Of a DNA stretch of 64,000 nt, positions 55,873-64,000 are shown piece after piece. Position numbers and translations under genes: made by a program. The notes beneath the pieces were generated by a model. The model saw only the letters and a program-made list of their open reading frames with translations. It did no database searches and had not been told where the DNA came from. This DNA is from Cytophagales bacterium (GTDB taxonomy: Bacteria; Bacteroidota; Bacteroidia; Cytophagales; Spirosomataceae). The stretch covers positions 1-64,000 of the forward strand of contig JAAFJP010000006.1 in assembly GCA_013298125.1 (NCBI GenBank), written 5' to 3'. The first letter of the stretch is position 1; each line of letters opens with the position of its first letter.

Positions 55873-56814
55873 ATGGCTTCTATTAATCAAGTAAAGATTT
55901 TCGCAGGCTCTTCTTCTCAATATTTAGCAAAAGAAATTGCTCGATATTTTGGTAAAGATTTAGGGCAAAGTTCAGTTCAAAGGTTCTCTGACGGTGAAAT
56001 GTCACCAAGTTTCAATGAGTCAGTGCGTGGTTGTGATGTATTTTTAATTCAATCAACTTTCCCACCAGCCGACAATATGATGGAATTGTTATTGATGATT
56101 GATGCAGCCAGACGAGCCTCTGCCCATTATGTTACGGTTGTGATTCCATATTTTGGATATTCTCGCCAAGACAGAAAAGACAAGCCAAGAGTAGGAATTG
56201 GAGCAAAATTAATGGCAAATCTTTTGACGGCCGCTGGTGCAGACCGATTGATGACGATTGATTTACACGCTGGACAAATTCAAGGTTTTTTTGATTTTCC
56301 AGTTGATCATTTAGAAGGAACTGCCATTTTTGTACCTTATTTAAAGTCATTAGGTTTAGATAAAATTCTTTTTGCTTCGCCTGACGTTGGTGGAGTTGTA
56401 AGAACCAGAAATGTTGCAAAATTCTTCAACGCTGAAATGGTAATTTGCGACAAGCAACGCAAAAGAGCCAACGAAATTGCTACTATGCAGTTGATTGGAG
56501 ACGTTCAAGGGGCTGATGTTGTTTTAGTAGATGATATGATTGATACAGGTGGAACAATGTGCAAAGCCGCTCAATTAATCATGGACAAAGGAGCAAAATC
56601 AGTTAGAGCCATTGTAACACACGGTGTTTTGTCGGGAAATGCTTATGACAATATCAATAATTCGATATTAACCGAATTAGTTGTAACGGATACCATTCCA
56701 ACAAAACAAGTATCAGACAAAATAAAAGTATTATCCGTGGCAGAATTATTTGCCAAAGCCATCGGAAGAATACGTGACCACGAATCTATCAGTTCATTAT
56801 TTATAAAGTATTAA
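55873..56814 (+). CDS. Ribose-phosphate pyrophosphokinase Prs
   Basis: About 313 aa from ATG 55873 (an in-frame TTG upstream at 55813 adds 20 residues not found in the family). Motifs FAGSSSQYLAKEIA, PYFGYSRQDRK (ATP), the PRPP-binding loop VVLVDDMIDTGGTM. Makes PRPP from ribose-5-phosphate and ATP. A TACTTTTG at 55808 resembles a -7 promoter element. Confidence 0.96.
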   Translation: MASINQVKIFAGSSSQYLAKEIARYFGKDLGQSSVQRFSDGEMSPSFNESVRGCDVFLIQSTFPPADNMMELLLMIDAARRASAHYVTVVIPYFGYSRQDRKDKPRVGIGAKLMANLLTAAGADRLMTIDLHAGQIQGFFDFPVDHLEGTAIFVPYLKSLGLDKILFASPDVGGVVRTRNVAKFFNAEMVICDKQRKRANEIATMQLIGDVQGADVVLVDDMIDTGGTMCKAAQLIMDKGAKSVRAIVTHGVLSGNAYDNINNSILTELVVTDTIPTKQVSDKIKVLSVAELFAKAIGRIRDHESISSLFIKY

Positions 56815-56847
56815 TTTTAAACGGTCAGTAGAAGATAGAGGTAAAAG

Positions 56848-56926
56848 TTATTAAGAGTTAAGTTTTAAGTCGTTAAGTATTTTTCTATTTTAACAACTTA
56901 TCAACTTAAAAATTAACAACTTAAAA
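56848..56926. repeat. Intergenic imperfect inverted repeat
   Basis: Degenerate arms of GTTAAGT / ACTTAAC-type words (56848-56877 / 56891-56926) between prs and rplY. Weakest of the repeats listed. Confidence 0.5.
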
Positions 56927-56956
56927 TCGACAGGCTATTGACACAACAACTCAAAA

Positions 56957-57523
56957 ATGAGAAAAGTAGAAATTGTAGGGTACAACAGAGAGACCCTTGG
57001 CACTAAGTCTGCCAAAGATTTACGTAATGAATCACTTGCACCATGTGTATTGTATGGTGGCGAAAAACAAATTCACTTCGCTGTTCCAATGATTCTTTTT
57101 AGAGAATTACTTTATACTCCCGAAGTATCAGAAGTAATCTTAAACATTGAAGGTGAAATTCACCACGCAATCGTTCAAGATTCACAATTCCACCCAGTTT
57201 CAGAGATGATTCTTCATGTGGATTTCTTGGAAATTGTAGAAGGAAAAGATATTAAAATTGCAGTGCCAATCAAAGTTATTGGAGATTCACCAGGCGTTCG
57301 TAAAGGAGGTAAAATGGTTCAGAAACTTCGTAAAATTACGTTGAAAGGGCAAGCGGATAATATTCCAGATTTCGTTACAGCTGATATTACAGGTTTAGAT
57401 TTAGGTCAAACTTTAAAAGTATCAAAATTGAAAGCTGAGAATGTTACAATTTTGAACAATATGTCTGCCCCAGTAGCAACAATCGACATCCCACGTGCAT
57501 TGAGAGGAAAAATCAACGCATAG
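56957..57523 (+). CDS. 50S ribosomal protein L25 (Ctc form)
   Basis: 188 aa, two-domain L25/Ctc form: RNA-binding N-terminal part (VEIVGYNRETLGTKSAKDLR, then PCVLYGGEKQIHFAV) and the C-terminal TL5 domain (VDFLEIVEGKDIKIAVPI). Binds 5S rRNA. Start ATG 56957. Confidence 0.95.
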   Translation: MRKVEIVGYNRETLGTKSAKDLRNESLAPCVLYGGEKQIHFAVPMILFRELLYTPEVSEVILNIEGEIHHAIVQDSQFHPVSEMILHVDFLEIVEGKDIKIAVPIKVIGDSPGVRKGGKMVQKLRKITLKGQADNIPDFVTADITGLDLGQTLKVSKLKAENVTILNNMSAPVATIDIPRALRGKINA

Positions 57524-57551
57524 TTTTGTCAAACTAAAATTGATAGATTTG

Positions 57552-57584
57552 AAGCCGATACAGCAATGTGTTGGCTTTTTTTTG
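57552..57584 (+). terminator. Terminator after rplY
   Basis: Stem AAGCCGATACA / TGTGTTGGCTT (9 of 11 paired) followed by eight T. Confidence 0.78.
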
Positions 57585-57773
57585 ACCGTAAAAGAAATTA
57601 GAGAGAATAATTGAACAATTTATTTGAAAAAAGCAATCCATCAATGTTATATTTGTATGTTCACATTTACCCTTCCCACTTCTTTGCAACAATATTTTCT
57701 TTTGAAGTCTTTGCTATTTAAATGACTTCTTCGATTTTGGAGTAGATATTTTCTACTTCATAAAGTGTTTTTT

Positions 57774-59420
57774 ATGAGGGCAATTTACCTTTTTTTATCT
57801 TTTTATCTATTCATCTGTACCAATTATGTTCATGGTCAGGTGACTATTTCTTACCCAACTACGAGATCTGTTTTTCAAAGAAATAATAGTAACCAATCAA
57901 TAATTTATATTGCTGGAAATTATACATCCTTAGCCGATAGGGTAGAAGCACGAGCTATTGCTCGGGCTATGATACCAAGTCAGGGTGTTTCAACGAATTG
58001 GATTACAATACAAAATAATCCACTAAATGGGTACTATTCTGGTACGTTAAATTTACAAGGAGGATGGTATGATATAGATGTAAGGTGCTGGTTAGGTACA
58101 ACGTTAATTGGATCTGCAACTGTGCAAAGAATTGGTGTGGGAGAGGTTTTTTTAATTGCAGGACAATCTAATGCCACAGGAGATGGCGATTTAGCAAATC
58201 AAGGGAATTATGGACCGCAAGCTGATGATGACAGAGTTAGTGTTGTAAATTATACTTTGAGCAGTACCACTAATTATGGAAGTGTAAACTTGCCAGCGGC
58301 TACATTTTACCACCTTGATTCAACTTTTAACATTTCACCTTATGGAACATCTGCTTGGTGTTGGGGTGCATTAGGAGATACATTAGTTAAAAGACTAAAT
58401 GTACCAATTGCTTTTTTCAATGCAGGAGCATCAGGCTCAGGACTGACATCCTGGAATATAACAGCCAACGATTCTACGGCTACACCCTTTAATTTTATCA
58501 CTTATCCAAGAGGAATGCCTTATGGAAGGCTTAGGGCAGCCTTAAATTTTTACATCGCTCAGTTTGGAGTACGTGCAGTCTTATGGCATCAAGGAGAAAC
58601 TGATAATTTAAACGAAACAACTCGAAATACTTACGGACAATACCTTAAAAATGTTATTTTAAAAAGTAGATTACACGCTGGAAAAAGCAACTTAGTTTGG
58701 GTAGTTGCCAGAGCCAGTAGGTTTAAAGGGTTTCAAATCTCAAATTCGAGAATTTGGCAGCCAGTAATTGATGCACAGAATGATGTGATTGGTTTGAATG
58801 GAACGGGACAAACAAATTATACTCCAAATGTTTATGAAGGTCCTGAAACAGATATGTTAATTGATCCAAATGTGAGAACAAACGATTCAATCCATTTTGT
58901 AGGTAATGGACATAGAATTTTAGCAAAAGTGTGGAGTCAAAAACTTACGACTTCATTTTTCGCAAACGTTGTTCCTTACATTCCACTCCCTCCTCCAAAT
59001 TTATCAAGTAATTGCAGTGGACCATCTGCTTTGTCTATGAATGTCTCGAATACTTATTCTAATTATGTATGGACAAATAATCCTTCTTGGAATAATAATT
59101 TATCAAATTCTAACTCCTTTACTTCTTCAACTGGCTCATACCGTGTAAGGGTGAAAGATTCAAATGGTAATATACTATTATCTCCGCAAATAAACGTGCC
59201 TAATAATTTTGCTGGGTTAATTCCAATAAACAGCATTTCCTCGGGGACTTGGCATGATGGAAATACGTGGAGTTGTAGTAGAATCCCGACACCATCCGAC
59301 TATGTTACTATTGGTGGAGGTCATAATGTAATAATTGGAGGAGGTCTAACGGCAAGATTCAAAAAAATTACCTTATTTGGCAATCTGCAATTTTTAGTTA
59401 ATTCAAAACTTCAGAATTAA
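57774..59420 (+). CDS. Secreted SASA-type (sialate O-acetylesterase-like) esterase
   Basis: About 548 aa from ATG 57774 with signal peptide (IYLFLSFYLFICTNYVHGQ). The SASA/DUF303 domain has catalytic Ser in LIAGQSNATGDGD, the second block FNAGASGSG, WHQGETDN, and the C-terminal acid/base DSIHFVGNGH. A later region (SGTWHDGNTWSCSRIPTPSD) is the T9SS-associated Gly-Thr-Trp module usually placed before a sorting domain, but the protein ends soon after it. Deacetylates surface glycans by family. The last four bases overlap the convergent kinase gene. Confidence 0.85.
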   Translation: MRAIYLFLSFYLFICTNYVHGQVTISYPTTRSVFQRNNSNQSIIYIAGNYTSLADRVEARAIARAMIPSQGVSTNWITIQNNPLNGYYSGTLNLQGGWYDIDVRCWLGTTLIGSATVQRIGVGEVFLIAGQSNATGDGDLANQGNYGPQADDDRVSVVNYTLSSTTNYGSVNLPAATFYHLDSTFNISPYGTSAWCWGALGDTLVKRLNVPIAFFNAGASGSGLTSWNITANDSTATPFNFITYPRGMPYGRLRAALNFYIAQFGVRAVLWHQGETDNLNETTRNTYGQYLKNVILKSRLHAGKSNLVWVVARASRFKGFQISNSRIWQPVIDAQNDVIGLNGTGQTNYTPNVYEGPETDMLIDPNVRTNDSIHFVGNGHRILAKVWSQKLTTSFFANVVPYIPLPPPNLSSNCSGPSALSMNVSNTYSNYVWTNNPSWNNNLSNSNSFTSSTGSYRVRVKDSNGNILLSPQINVPNNFAGLIPINSISSGTWHDGNTWSCSRIPTPSDYVTIGGGHNVIIGGGLTARFKKITLFGNLQFLVNSKLQN

Positions 59421-60451
59421 TCAACTCCTTCAATTGTTATTTGTGCTACAACTTTACCATTTTTTTCTGTTATTTCAAAAGTTGCTTTTTCTTGAAAGAA
59501 AAAAAATAATCTTTTCCTCAGATTTTGAATTCCAATGCCCGTCGAAGAATTACTATTTTTAAGCTTTCCTGAATTAATAACCGTAAGAATGAATTTATTT
59601 TCATTTACCTCCGACTTGATTATGATTTCACCACCAAACTTCAATTTGCTGATGCCATGCTTAATGGCATTCTCCACAAGGAGTTGTAATATCATAGGGG
59701 GCAATTTAATTGATGAGGTATTTTTTTCAATTTCAAAAGTATATTTTAATCGATCTTCGTATCTTATTTTTTCTAAAAAAAGATAATCCTTTACAAAATT
59801 GACTTCTGTTTCAAAATTTACTGATTGCTCACTTCCAATTGTTAGTGATGTTCTGAGTAATTCTGAAAGTTGGGTGAGTGAGTTTCTCGCTAATTGGGGG
59901 TCTGAGATAGTTAGTGCTTTAATACTATTGATAGCATTAAATAAGAAATGAGGATTAAGTTGATTTTTTAGATTGGCTAATTCGGCTGTCTTCAAGGCAG
60001 TTTCGGATTGAGCTAATGCGACTGCTTTGTGTTGTGATTCGGCATTACTGACTAATAAATGATAAAAAAGAAACCACAAGCCAACGTATCTGATGGACTC
60101 AATAAAAAACTGGAAATAGTCATAAGTTTCTAAGGGAATTCCTTCACTTGGTTTTCTATATCTTTGAAACCCAAAATAATAGTCTATCAAGAAAATTGTT
60201 CCACCTGTTAAGATAGCCCCTGAAATAGCAAACATTACAGTTTTTTTATTTTCTCGAAATTTTTTTTGGAAAAAATGAGCGTATAAATGGGTGAAAATAA
60301 TTCCAATCAGAAAATTAATGATTAGGTATGTGTATTTTGTTTGTGGATGTGTAGCAAAATATTTTGTACTTGGAAAACGAAGTACAAATGTTGTGAATAG
60401 CCACCAAGAAAGTTGAACAGTCCAATAAACTTTTTTTGAAAAATATTTCAT
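59417..60451 (-). CDS. LytS/YehU-type sensor histidine kinase
   Basis: 344 aa. Four membrane segments in the first 150 residues, then the His_kinase domain with conserved His in LNPHFLFNAINSIKAL and ATPase motifs LLVENAIKHGISK and GIGIQNLRKRL. Usually acts with a LytTR response regulator; none is adjacent here. Ends head-on with the SASA gene, overlapping it by four bases. Confidence 0.92.
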   Translation of the reverse strand: MKYFSKKVYWTVQLSWWLFTTFVLRFPSTKYFATHPQTKYTYLIINFLIGIIFTHLYAHFFQKKFRENKKTVMFAISGAILTGGTIFLIDYYFGFQRYRKPSEGIPLETYDYFQFFIESIRYVGLWFLFYHLLVSNAESQHKAVALAQSETALKTAELANLKNQLNPHFLFNAINSIKALTISDPQLARNSLTQLSELLRTSLTIGSEQSVNFETEVNFVKDYLFLEKIRYEDRLKYTFEIEKNTSSIKLPPMILQLLVENAIKHGISKLKFGGEIIIKSEVNENKFILTVINSGKLKNSNSSTGIGIQNLRKRLFFFFQEKATFEITEKNGKVVAQITIEGVD

Positions 60452-60475
60452 TTGGGAAATGAGCTAAGGAATCAT

Positions 60476-60513
60476 AAAAAAATCCCTTCCATTTTTTGAG
60501 GAATGAAAGGGAT
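60476..60513 (-). terminator. infC terminator
   Basis: 12-bp stem (60482-60493 / 60502-60513, AATGAAAGGGAT) with a run of seven T on the minus strand after it. It ends infC transcription, so the kinase gene is separate. Confidence 0.78.
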
Positions 60514-60533
60514 ATTAAAGACTTGGAATAAAA

Positions 60534-61094
60534 TTATTTCTTCTTTTCTCTCGGAGAAAACATGATTGACATTCTTTTTCCTTCTAATCTTGGCAATTCG
60601 TCAGCTTTTCCGAATTCGTCAAGACCTTTGGCAAAATTTAACAAAAGGATTTCACCACGCTCTTTAAAAACAATCGAACGACCCACGAAGTGAACGTAAG
60701 CCTTTACTTTTGCACCTTCTTTCAAGAAATTGATAGCGTGCTTTAATTTGAAATTAAAGTCATGGTCGTCTGTATTTGGACCAAAACGAATTTCTTTCAA
60801 AACCGTTTTTGCAGCATTTGCTTTAATTTCTTTTTGTTTTTTCTTTTGTTCGTACTTGAACTTTGCGTAGTCCGTGACACGACACACTGGCGGAACAGCT
60901 TTTGGAGAGATTTCAACTAAATCAAGCCCTTGTTCCTGTGCAATATCAAGGGCTTTTTTGAAATCCATTATACCTACTTCAACGTTTTCTCCGACCAGAC
61001 GCACTTCTGCAACGCCTTTGATGAGATTGTTGATTCTGTAAGGTTCTTCTTCTCTACGATTATTTCTAAAATTGTTGTTGGGGCGTAACGCCAT
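60534..61094 (-). CDS. Translation initiation factor IF-3
   Basis: 186 aa. N-terminal [20 protein letters not shown], linker, C-terminal [18 protein letters not shown] and [10 protein letters not shown]. Binds 30S and checks start-codon pairing. An N-terminal Asn/Arg-rich stretch precedes the domain, and the C-terminus is Lys/Arg-rich. Starts with ATG rather than the rare AUU used in enterobacteria. Downstream of thrS as usual, but no rpmI or rplT follows. Confidence 0.96.
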   Translation of the reverse strand: MALRPNNNFRNNRREEEPYRINNLIKGVAEVRLVGENVEVGIMDFKKALDIAQEQGLDLVEISPKAVPPVCRVTDYAKFKYEQKKKQKEIKANAAKTVLKEIRFGPNTDDHDFNFKLKHAINFLKEGAKVKAYVHFVGRSIVFKERGEILLLNFAKGLDEFGKADELPRLEGKRMSIMFSPREKKK

Positions 61095-61255
61095 ATTTGT
61101 TAAATGATTGGTTTTAAATTGTTTAAACTTTACACTTCCCTAAGTGTAAGTAGATTTTACTCTGCAAATTAACGAAAAAATACCAATTTTTCACTTTTTT
61201 GTAATTCTCTCGAAATGTAAATCAAAAAAATAAAAAATACAAGAAAAATAGTTGT

Positions 61256-61315
61256 AGAAGTTTGATTTGTTGAATTGTTGCTACTAATTACAACAACTCA
61301 ACAAATCAAACTTCT
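61256..61315. repeat. Inverted repeat, GTTGAATTGTTG family, copy 2
   Basis: 25-bp arms (61256-61280 / 61291-61315) with one mismatch; related to 25433-25506. Lies between thrS and infC on the transcribed side. Confidence 0.85.
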
Positions 61316-61327
61316 AAAATTGACAAA

Positions 61328-63268
61328 TTAATACTTCACAATATTCTTATTTATCTCATCCTGAGCGATTTTGACAAATTCATCAATTGTCATCATGCCC
61401 AAATCACCTTCTCCTTTTTTACGTACGGAAACTTTACCTTCTTCGGATTCTTTTTCACCTACAATAAGCATGAAAGGCAATTTATTAACTTCTGCATCAC
61501 GGATTTTACGACCAATTTTTTCGTCTCGATGGTCGATATATCCACGCAAATCTTGCTCCTGTAATCTCAAAAATACTTCGTTGGCATAATCTTCATATTT
61601 CTCAGAAATTGGTAAAACTGCCAATTGTTCTGGCGACAACCAAAGTGGGAAATTACCCGCAGTATTTTCAATCAAAATCGCAATAAAACGCTCCAATGAA
61701 CCAAATGGGGCTCTGTGAATCATCACTGGGCAATGTTTTTGGTTGTCAGAACCAGTATATTCTAATTCAAAACGTTGTGGTAATTGATAATCAACTTGGA
61801 TAGTTCCTAATTGCCATTTACGCCCGAGAGCATCTTTTACCATGAAATCCAATTTTGGACCATAAAAAGCCGCTTCGCCTAATTCTACAACTGTTGGTAA
61901 GCCTTTTGCTTCGGCAGATTTGATGATGGCTGCCTCGGCTTTATCCCAATCTTCATCTTTACCAATGTATTTTTGCTTATTTTCAGGGTCACGCAAAGAA
62001 ATTTGAGCTGAATAATTATCAAATCCAAGTGCTTTGAAAACGTAAATTACCAAGTCAATCACTTTCATAAATTCGTCCTCCACTTGGTCGGGGCGACAAA
62101 AAATATGGGCATCGTCTTGTGTAAAGCCACGTACACGAGTTAAACCATGTAACTCACCTGATTGTTCATAACGATAAACCGTTCCAAATTCTGCCAAACG
62201 TAAAGGCAAATCACGGTATGAACGTGGTTTTGTCTTATAAATCTCGCAGTGGTGCGGACAATTCATGGGTTTCAAGAAAAACTCTTCTCCCTCGTCTGGC
62301 GTTTTGATAGGCTGAAACGAATCTGCCCCATATTTTGCGTAATGTCCAGAAGTTACATATAATTCTTTTGAACCAATGTGTGGTGTAATTACAGGAGAAT
62401 ATCCTGCACGAACTTGGGCTCTGCGGAGGAAATTTTCCAATCTTTCACGCAACATTGTTCCCTTCGGCAACCACAGAGGCAAACCCATTCCCACCTTTTC
62501 TGAAAAAGCAAATAATTCTAATTCCTTGCCCAATTTGCGGTGGTCACGGCGTTTAGCTTCTTCCAAAAGGGTCAAATATTCTTCTAATTCCTTTTGTTTA
62601 GGGAACGTAACCGCATACACACGAGTCATTTGCTTGCGTGTGATGTCCCCACGCCAATATGCACCCGCAACGCTCATCAATTTAACCGCTTTCACAAATC
62701 CTGTATTTGGAATATGTGGTCCACGACATAAATCTATAAATCCTCCTTGTTGGTAAAATGAAATTGAACCGTCCTCTAAACCTTCAAGCAATTCTAATTT
62801 ATATTCGTCGCCTTTTTCTGTGAAATATTTTATCGCATCAGCCTTTCCAACCGAGGAGCGTACATATTCATTTTTCTGACGAGCTAATTCTAAAACCTTA
62901 TCTTCAATCTTCTTGAAATCCTCGGAGCTGAGTGTTTTGTCGCCCATGTCGATATCGTAATAAAATCCTGTGTCAATGGCTGGTCCAATTCCGAATTTTG
63001 TTCCTGGGTAAAGAGCCTCAATCGCCTCCGCCATTAGGTGTGCCGATGAATGCCAGAAGGTTGCCTTTCCGTCGGTATCATTCCACGTAAGTAATTGAAA
63101 ATCAGAATCTTCATTGATTGGTAATGAAGCATCAACTACTTTTCCATTAACTTTGGCAGCTAATACGTTTCGGGCTAAACCTTCCGAAATACTGAGGGCA
63201 ATGTCCATCCCAGTTGTTCCCTGAGCATACTCTCTGACACTACCGTCTGGTAATTTAATCTTAATCAT
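61328..63268 (-). CDS. Threonine-tRNA ligase ThrS
   Basis: 646 aa, standard size. TGS domain (1-60), the editing domain ([18 protein letters not shown] and [10 protein letters not shown]), catalytic core with zinc ligands in [15 protein letters not shown], and motif 2/3 ([18 protein letters not shown]). Start ATG 63268. Attaches Thr to tRNA(Thr). Confidence 0.97.
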   Translation of the reverse strand: MIKIKLPDGSVREYAQGTTGMDIALSISEGLARNVLAAKVNGKVVDASLPINEDSDFQLLTWNDTDGKATFWHSSAHLMAEAIEALYPGTKFGIGPAIDTGFYYDIDMGDKTLSSEDFKKIEDKVLELARQKNEYVRSSVGKADAIKYFTEKGDEYKLELLEGLEDGSISFYQQGGFIDLCRGPHIPNTGFVKAVKLMSVAGAYWRGDITRKQMTRVYAVTFPKQKELEEYLTLLEEAKRRDHRKLGKELELFAFSEKVGMGLPLWLPKGTMLRERLENFLRRAQVRAGYSPVITPHIGSKELYVTSGHYAKYGADSFQPIKTPDEGEEFFLKPMNCPHHCEIYKTKPRSYRDLPLRLAEFGTVYRYEQSGELHGLTRVRGFTQDDAHIFCRPDQVEDEFMKVIDLVIYVFKALGFDNYSAQISLRDPENKQKYIGKDEDWDKAEAAIIKSAEAKGLPTVVELGEAAFYGPKLDFMVKDALGRKWQLGTIQVDYQLPQRFELEYTGSDNQKHCPVMIHRAPFGSLERFIAILIENTAGNFPLWLSPEQLAVLPISEKYEDYANEVFLRLQEQDLRGYIDHRDEKIGRKIRDAEVNKLPFMLIVGEKESEEGKVSVRKKGEGDLGMMTIDEFVKIAQDEINKNIVKY

Positions 63269-63376
63269 TTTGTTTGTGTTTATGGAGCTTTGTTATTGAA
63301 AATCAGGGTTTTACAACTAACAATTCTTTTCAAATCTCCTATGTTTGTTTTAATTTATTCTATCTGTAATTTTTAT

Positions 63377-63500
63377 CCAACGGGTTAAAATCGCAACGGC
63401 GAACCGTCCGTTTTTAGGAAATATGTCGTCCTGATGGGACTCATTCCTCAAAGTCCCATCGGGACGAAAAATATCCTAACAATGGGTTTTAACCCGTTGG
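63377..63500. repeat. Triple-nested inverted repeat
   Basis: Outer arms CCAACGGGTTAAAA (63377-63390 / 63487-63500), middle TAGGA...TCCTA words (63415-63424 / 63471-63478) and inner arms CGTCCTGATGGGACT (63427-63441 / 63452-63466). Fills the gap between thrS and the TPR gene. Confidence 0.82.
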
Positions 63501-63510
63501 AAAAACCCCT

Positions 63511-64000
63511 TTAATTTTTAATTCCTTTTGGTAGCAAGGGTTTCAATGTATCGGTATCAACTGACGAAGACCGTTTAGGCATTTCAAATTTTGGGAACGC
63601 CGTCGTGTCATATTTTAAGTCAAGATTCGGGATATATTCTCCGTAAATTTGCTTGCGTTGAGCCCTCGCAATTCCTCCCAAAGCCTTATAATCTTGCGGA
63701 TTTTCAGCTATCATTTGGTTATACATCTCTTCCGCTTTGTCGTATTCACCAGTATATTCCAAACATTGTGCCATGTAAAACTTGGCATCGGGATATTTTG
63801 GGTCATGTTTTAAAGTTCTCCCAAAAAACGGCATTGCCAAGCGATAGGCACGGGTTTTGAAATAAATTTGCCCAGAATTAAAACTCGCTTGAATCAAGTT
63901 TGTATCTAATTTTATCGCTTTTCCGTAAAACAAAACTGCACTATCCAACTTCCAAGCTCGTTGGTAAGTATTCCCTTTTTGAAAAAATAAATTAGCACTT
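63511..64000 (-). CDS. TPR-repeat protein, partial (5' end beyond window)
   Basis: At least 163 codons; the frame is open to the right edge (SANLFFQKGNTYQRAWKL before DSAVLFYGKAIKL), so the true start lies outside. The visible part has TPR units, for example SFNSGQIYFKTRAYRLAMPF and YMAQCLEYTGEYDKAEEMYN, and a C-terminal Ser/Asp/Lys-rich tail. Lipoprotein-like TPR proteins of this type are common; without the N-terminus the location is unknown. Confidence 0.75.
   Translation of the reverse strand, partial: SANLFFQKGNTYQRAWKLDSAVLFYGKAIKLDTNLIQASFNSGQIYFKTRAYRLAMPFFGRTLKHDPKYPDAKFYMAQCLEYTGEYDKAEEMYNQMIAENPQDYKALGGIARAQRKQIYGEYIPNLDLKYDTTAFPKFEMPKRSSSVDTDTLKPLLPKGIKN

Noticed and set aside
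3411-63500. CRISPR array or tandem repeats
   Set aside because: The repeats are inverted, dispersed and of different sequence; no regular spacer/repeat pattern.
63948-63948. Start codon for the last TPR gene at this position (TTG)
   Set aside because: The frame remains open to the window edge with TPR-like residues, so the real start lies outside.
1-64000. tRNA, rRNA or other RNA genes
   Set aside because: No cloverleaf-like or conserved RNA sequence was recognised in any gap; a covariance-model search would decide this.

Overview
The window is AT-rich chromosomal DNA from a member of the Bacteroidota, most likely a Cytophagales-type bacterium. The signs are DUF4159, DUF5686, DUF2452 and DUF4197 proteins, a secreted M43 protease with a type IX secretion (T9SS) tail, an HU-CCDC81/SPOR fusion, Lipid-world TonB paralogs, a Bacteroidota-type promoter (TTG-N19-TACTTTTG) in front of folD, and several TTG starts. 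The genus is not determinable from what I can read. No tRNA, rRNA, CRISPR array or insertion sequence was found.

Layout. 1-4.9 kb: an Rpn-family nuclease gene followed by a detached second copy of its C-terminal tail, a YD-repeat-like secreted protein, a CoxE-like VWA protein, rsmE and a DUF4159 protein. 5-11 kb: desaturase, cinA with a 2-oxoacid dehydrogenase E2, a DUF4197 lipoprotein, an M61 peptidase. 11-19.4 kb: envelope block with a giant TPR protein, an outer-membrane barrel, an HU-SPOR protein and twin TonB-like proteins. 19.4-22 kb: dnaB interrupted by a 340-residue intein with a LAGLIDADG endonuclease. 22-28 kb: phoH, M43 protease, a TetR-like regulator with an AarF/UbiB kinase, a transporter remnant, an Lrp regulator. 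29-41.7 kb: metH, a frameshifted small gene, tsaC-cca, an alcohol dehydrogenase, a glycosyltransferase, an EVE protein, an rRNA-methyltransferase-like enzyme, trxA. 41.7-49.3 kb: a leftward cluster of five genes (two ATP-grasp-type enzymes, a GCS2/YbdK ligase, a class I glutamine amidotransferase, an esterase) with a PLP aminotransferase downstream and a second esterase divergent from it. 49.5-64 kb: DUF5686 receptor-like protein, menE, a Rieske protein, DUF2452, folD, prs, rplY, a SASA esterase, a LytS-type kinase, infC, thrS and the start-less end of a TPR gene.

How genes work together. rsmE, tsaC, cca, the methyltransferase, rplY, infC and thrS serve translation. folD and metH serve one-carbon metabolism. 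The 43-48 kb cluster looks like a pathway that ligates amino groups to carboxylates to build an unknown small peptide-like product. I regard it and the Rpn tail duplication as the two most promising leads.

A second layer runs through the whole window: about twenty long inverted repeats of many different sequences, almost all in intergenic gaps. Several reach into stop codons, and two overlap coding ends. Two of them share an identical 36-base palindrome although they lie 28.5 kb apart.
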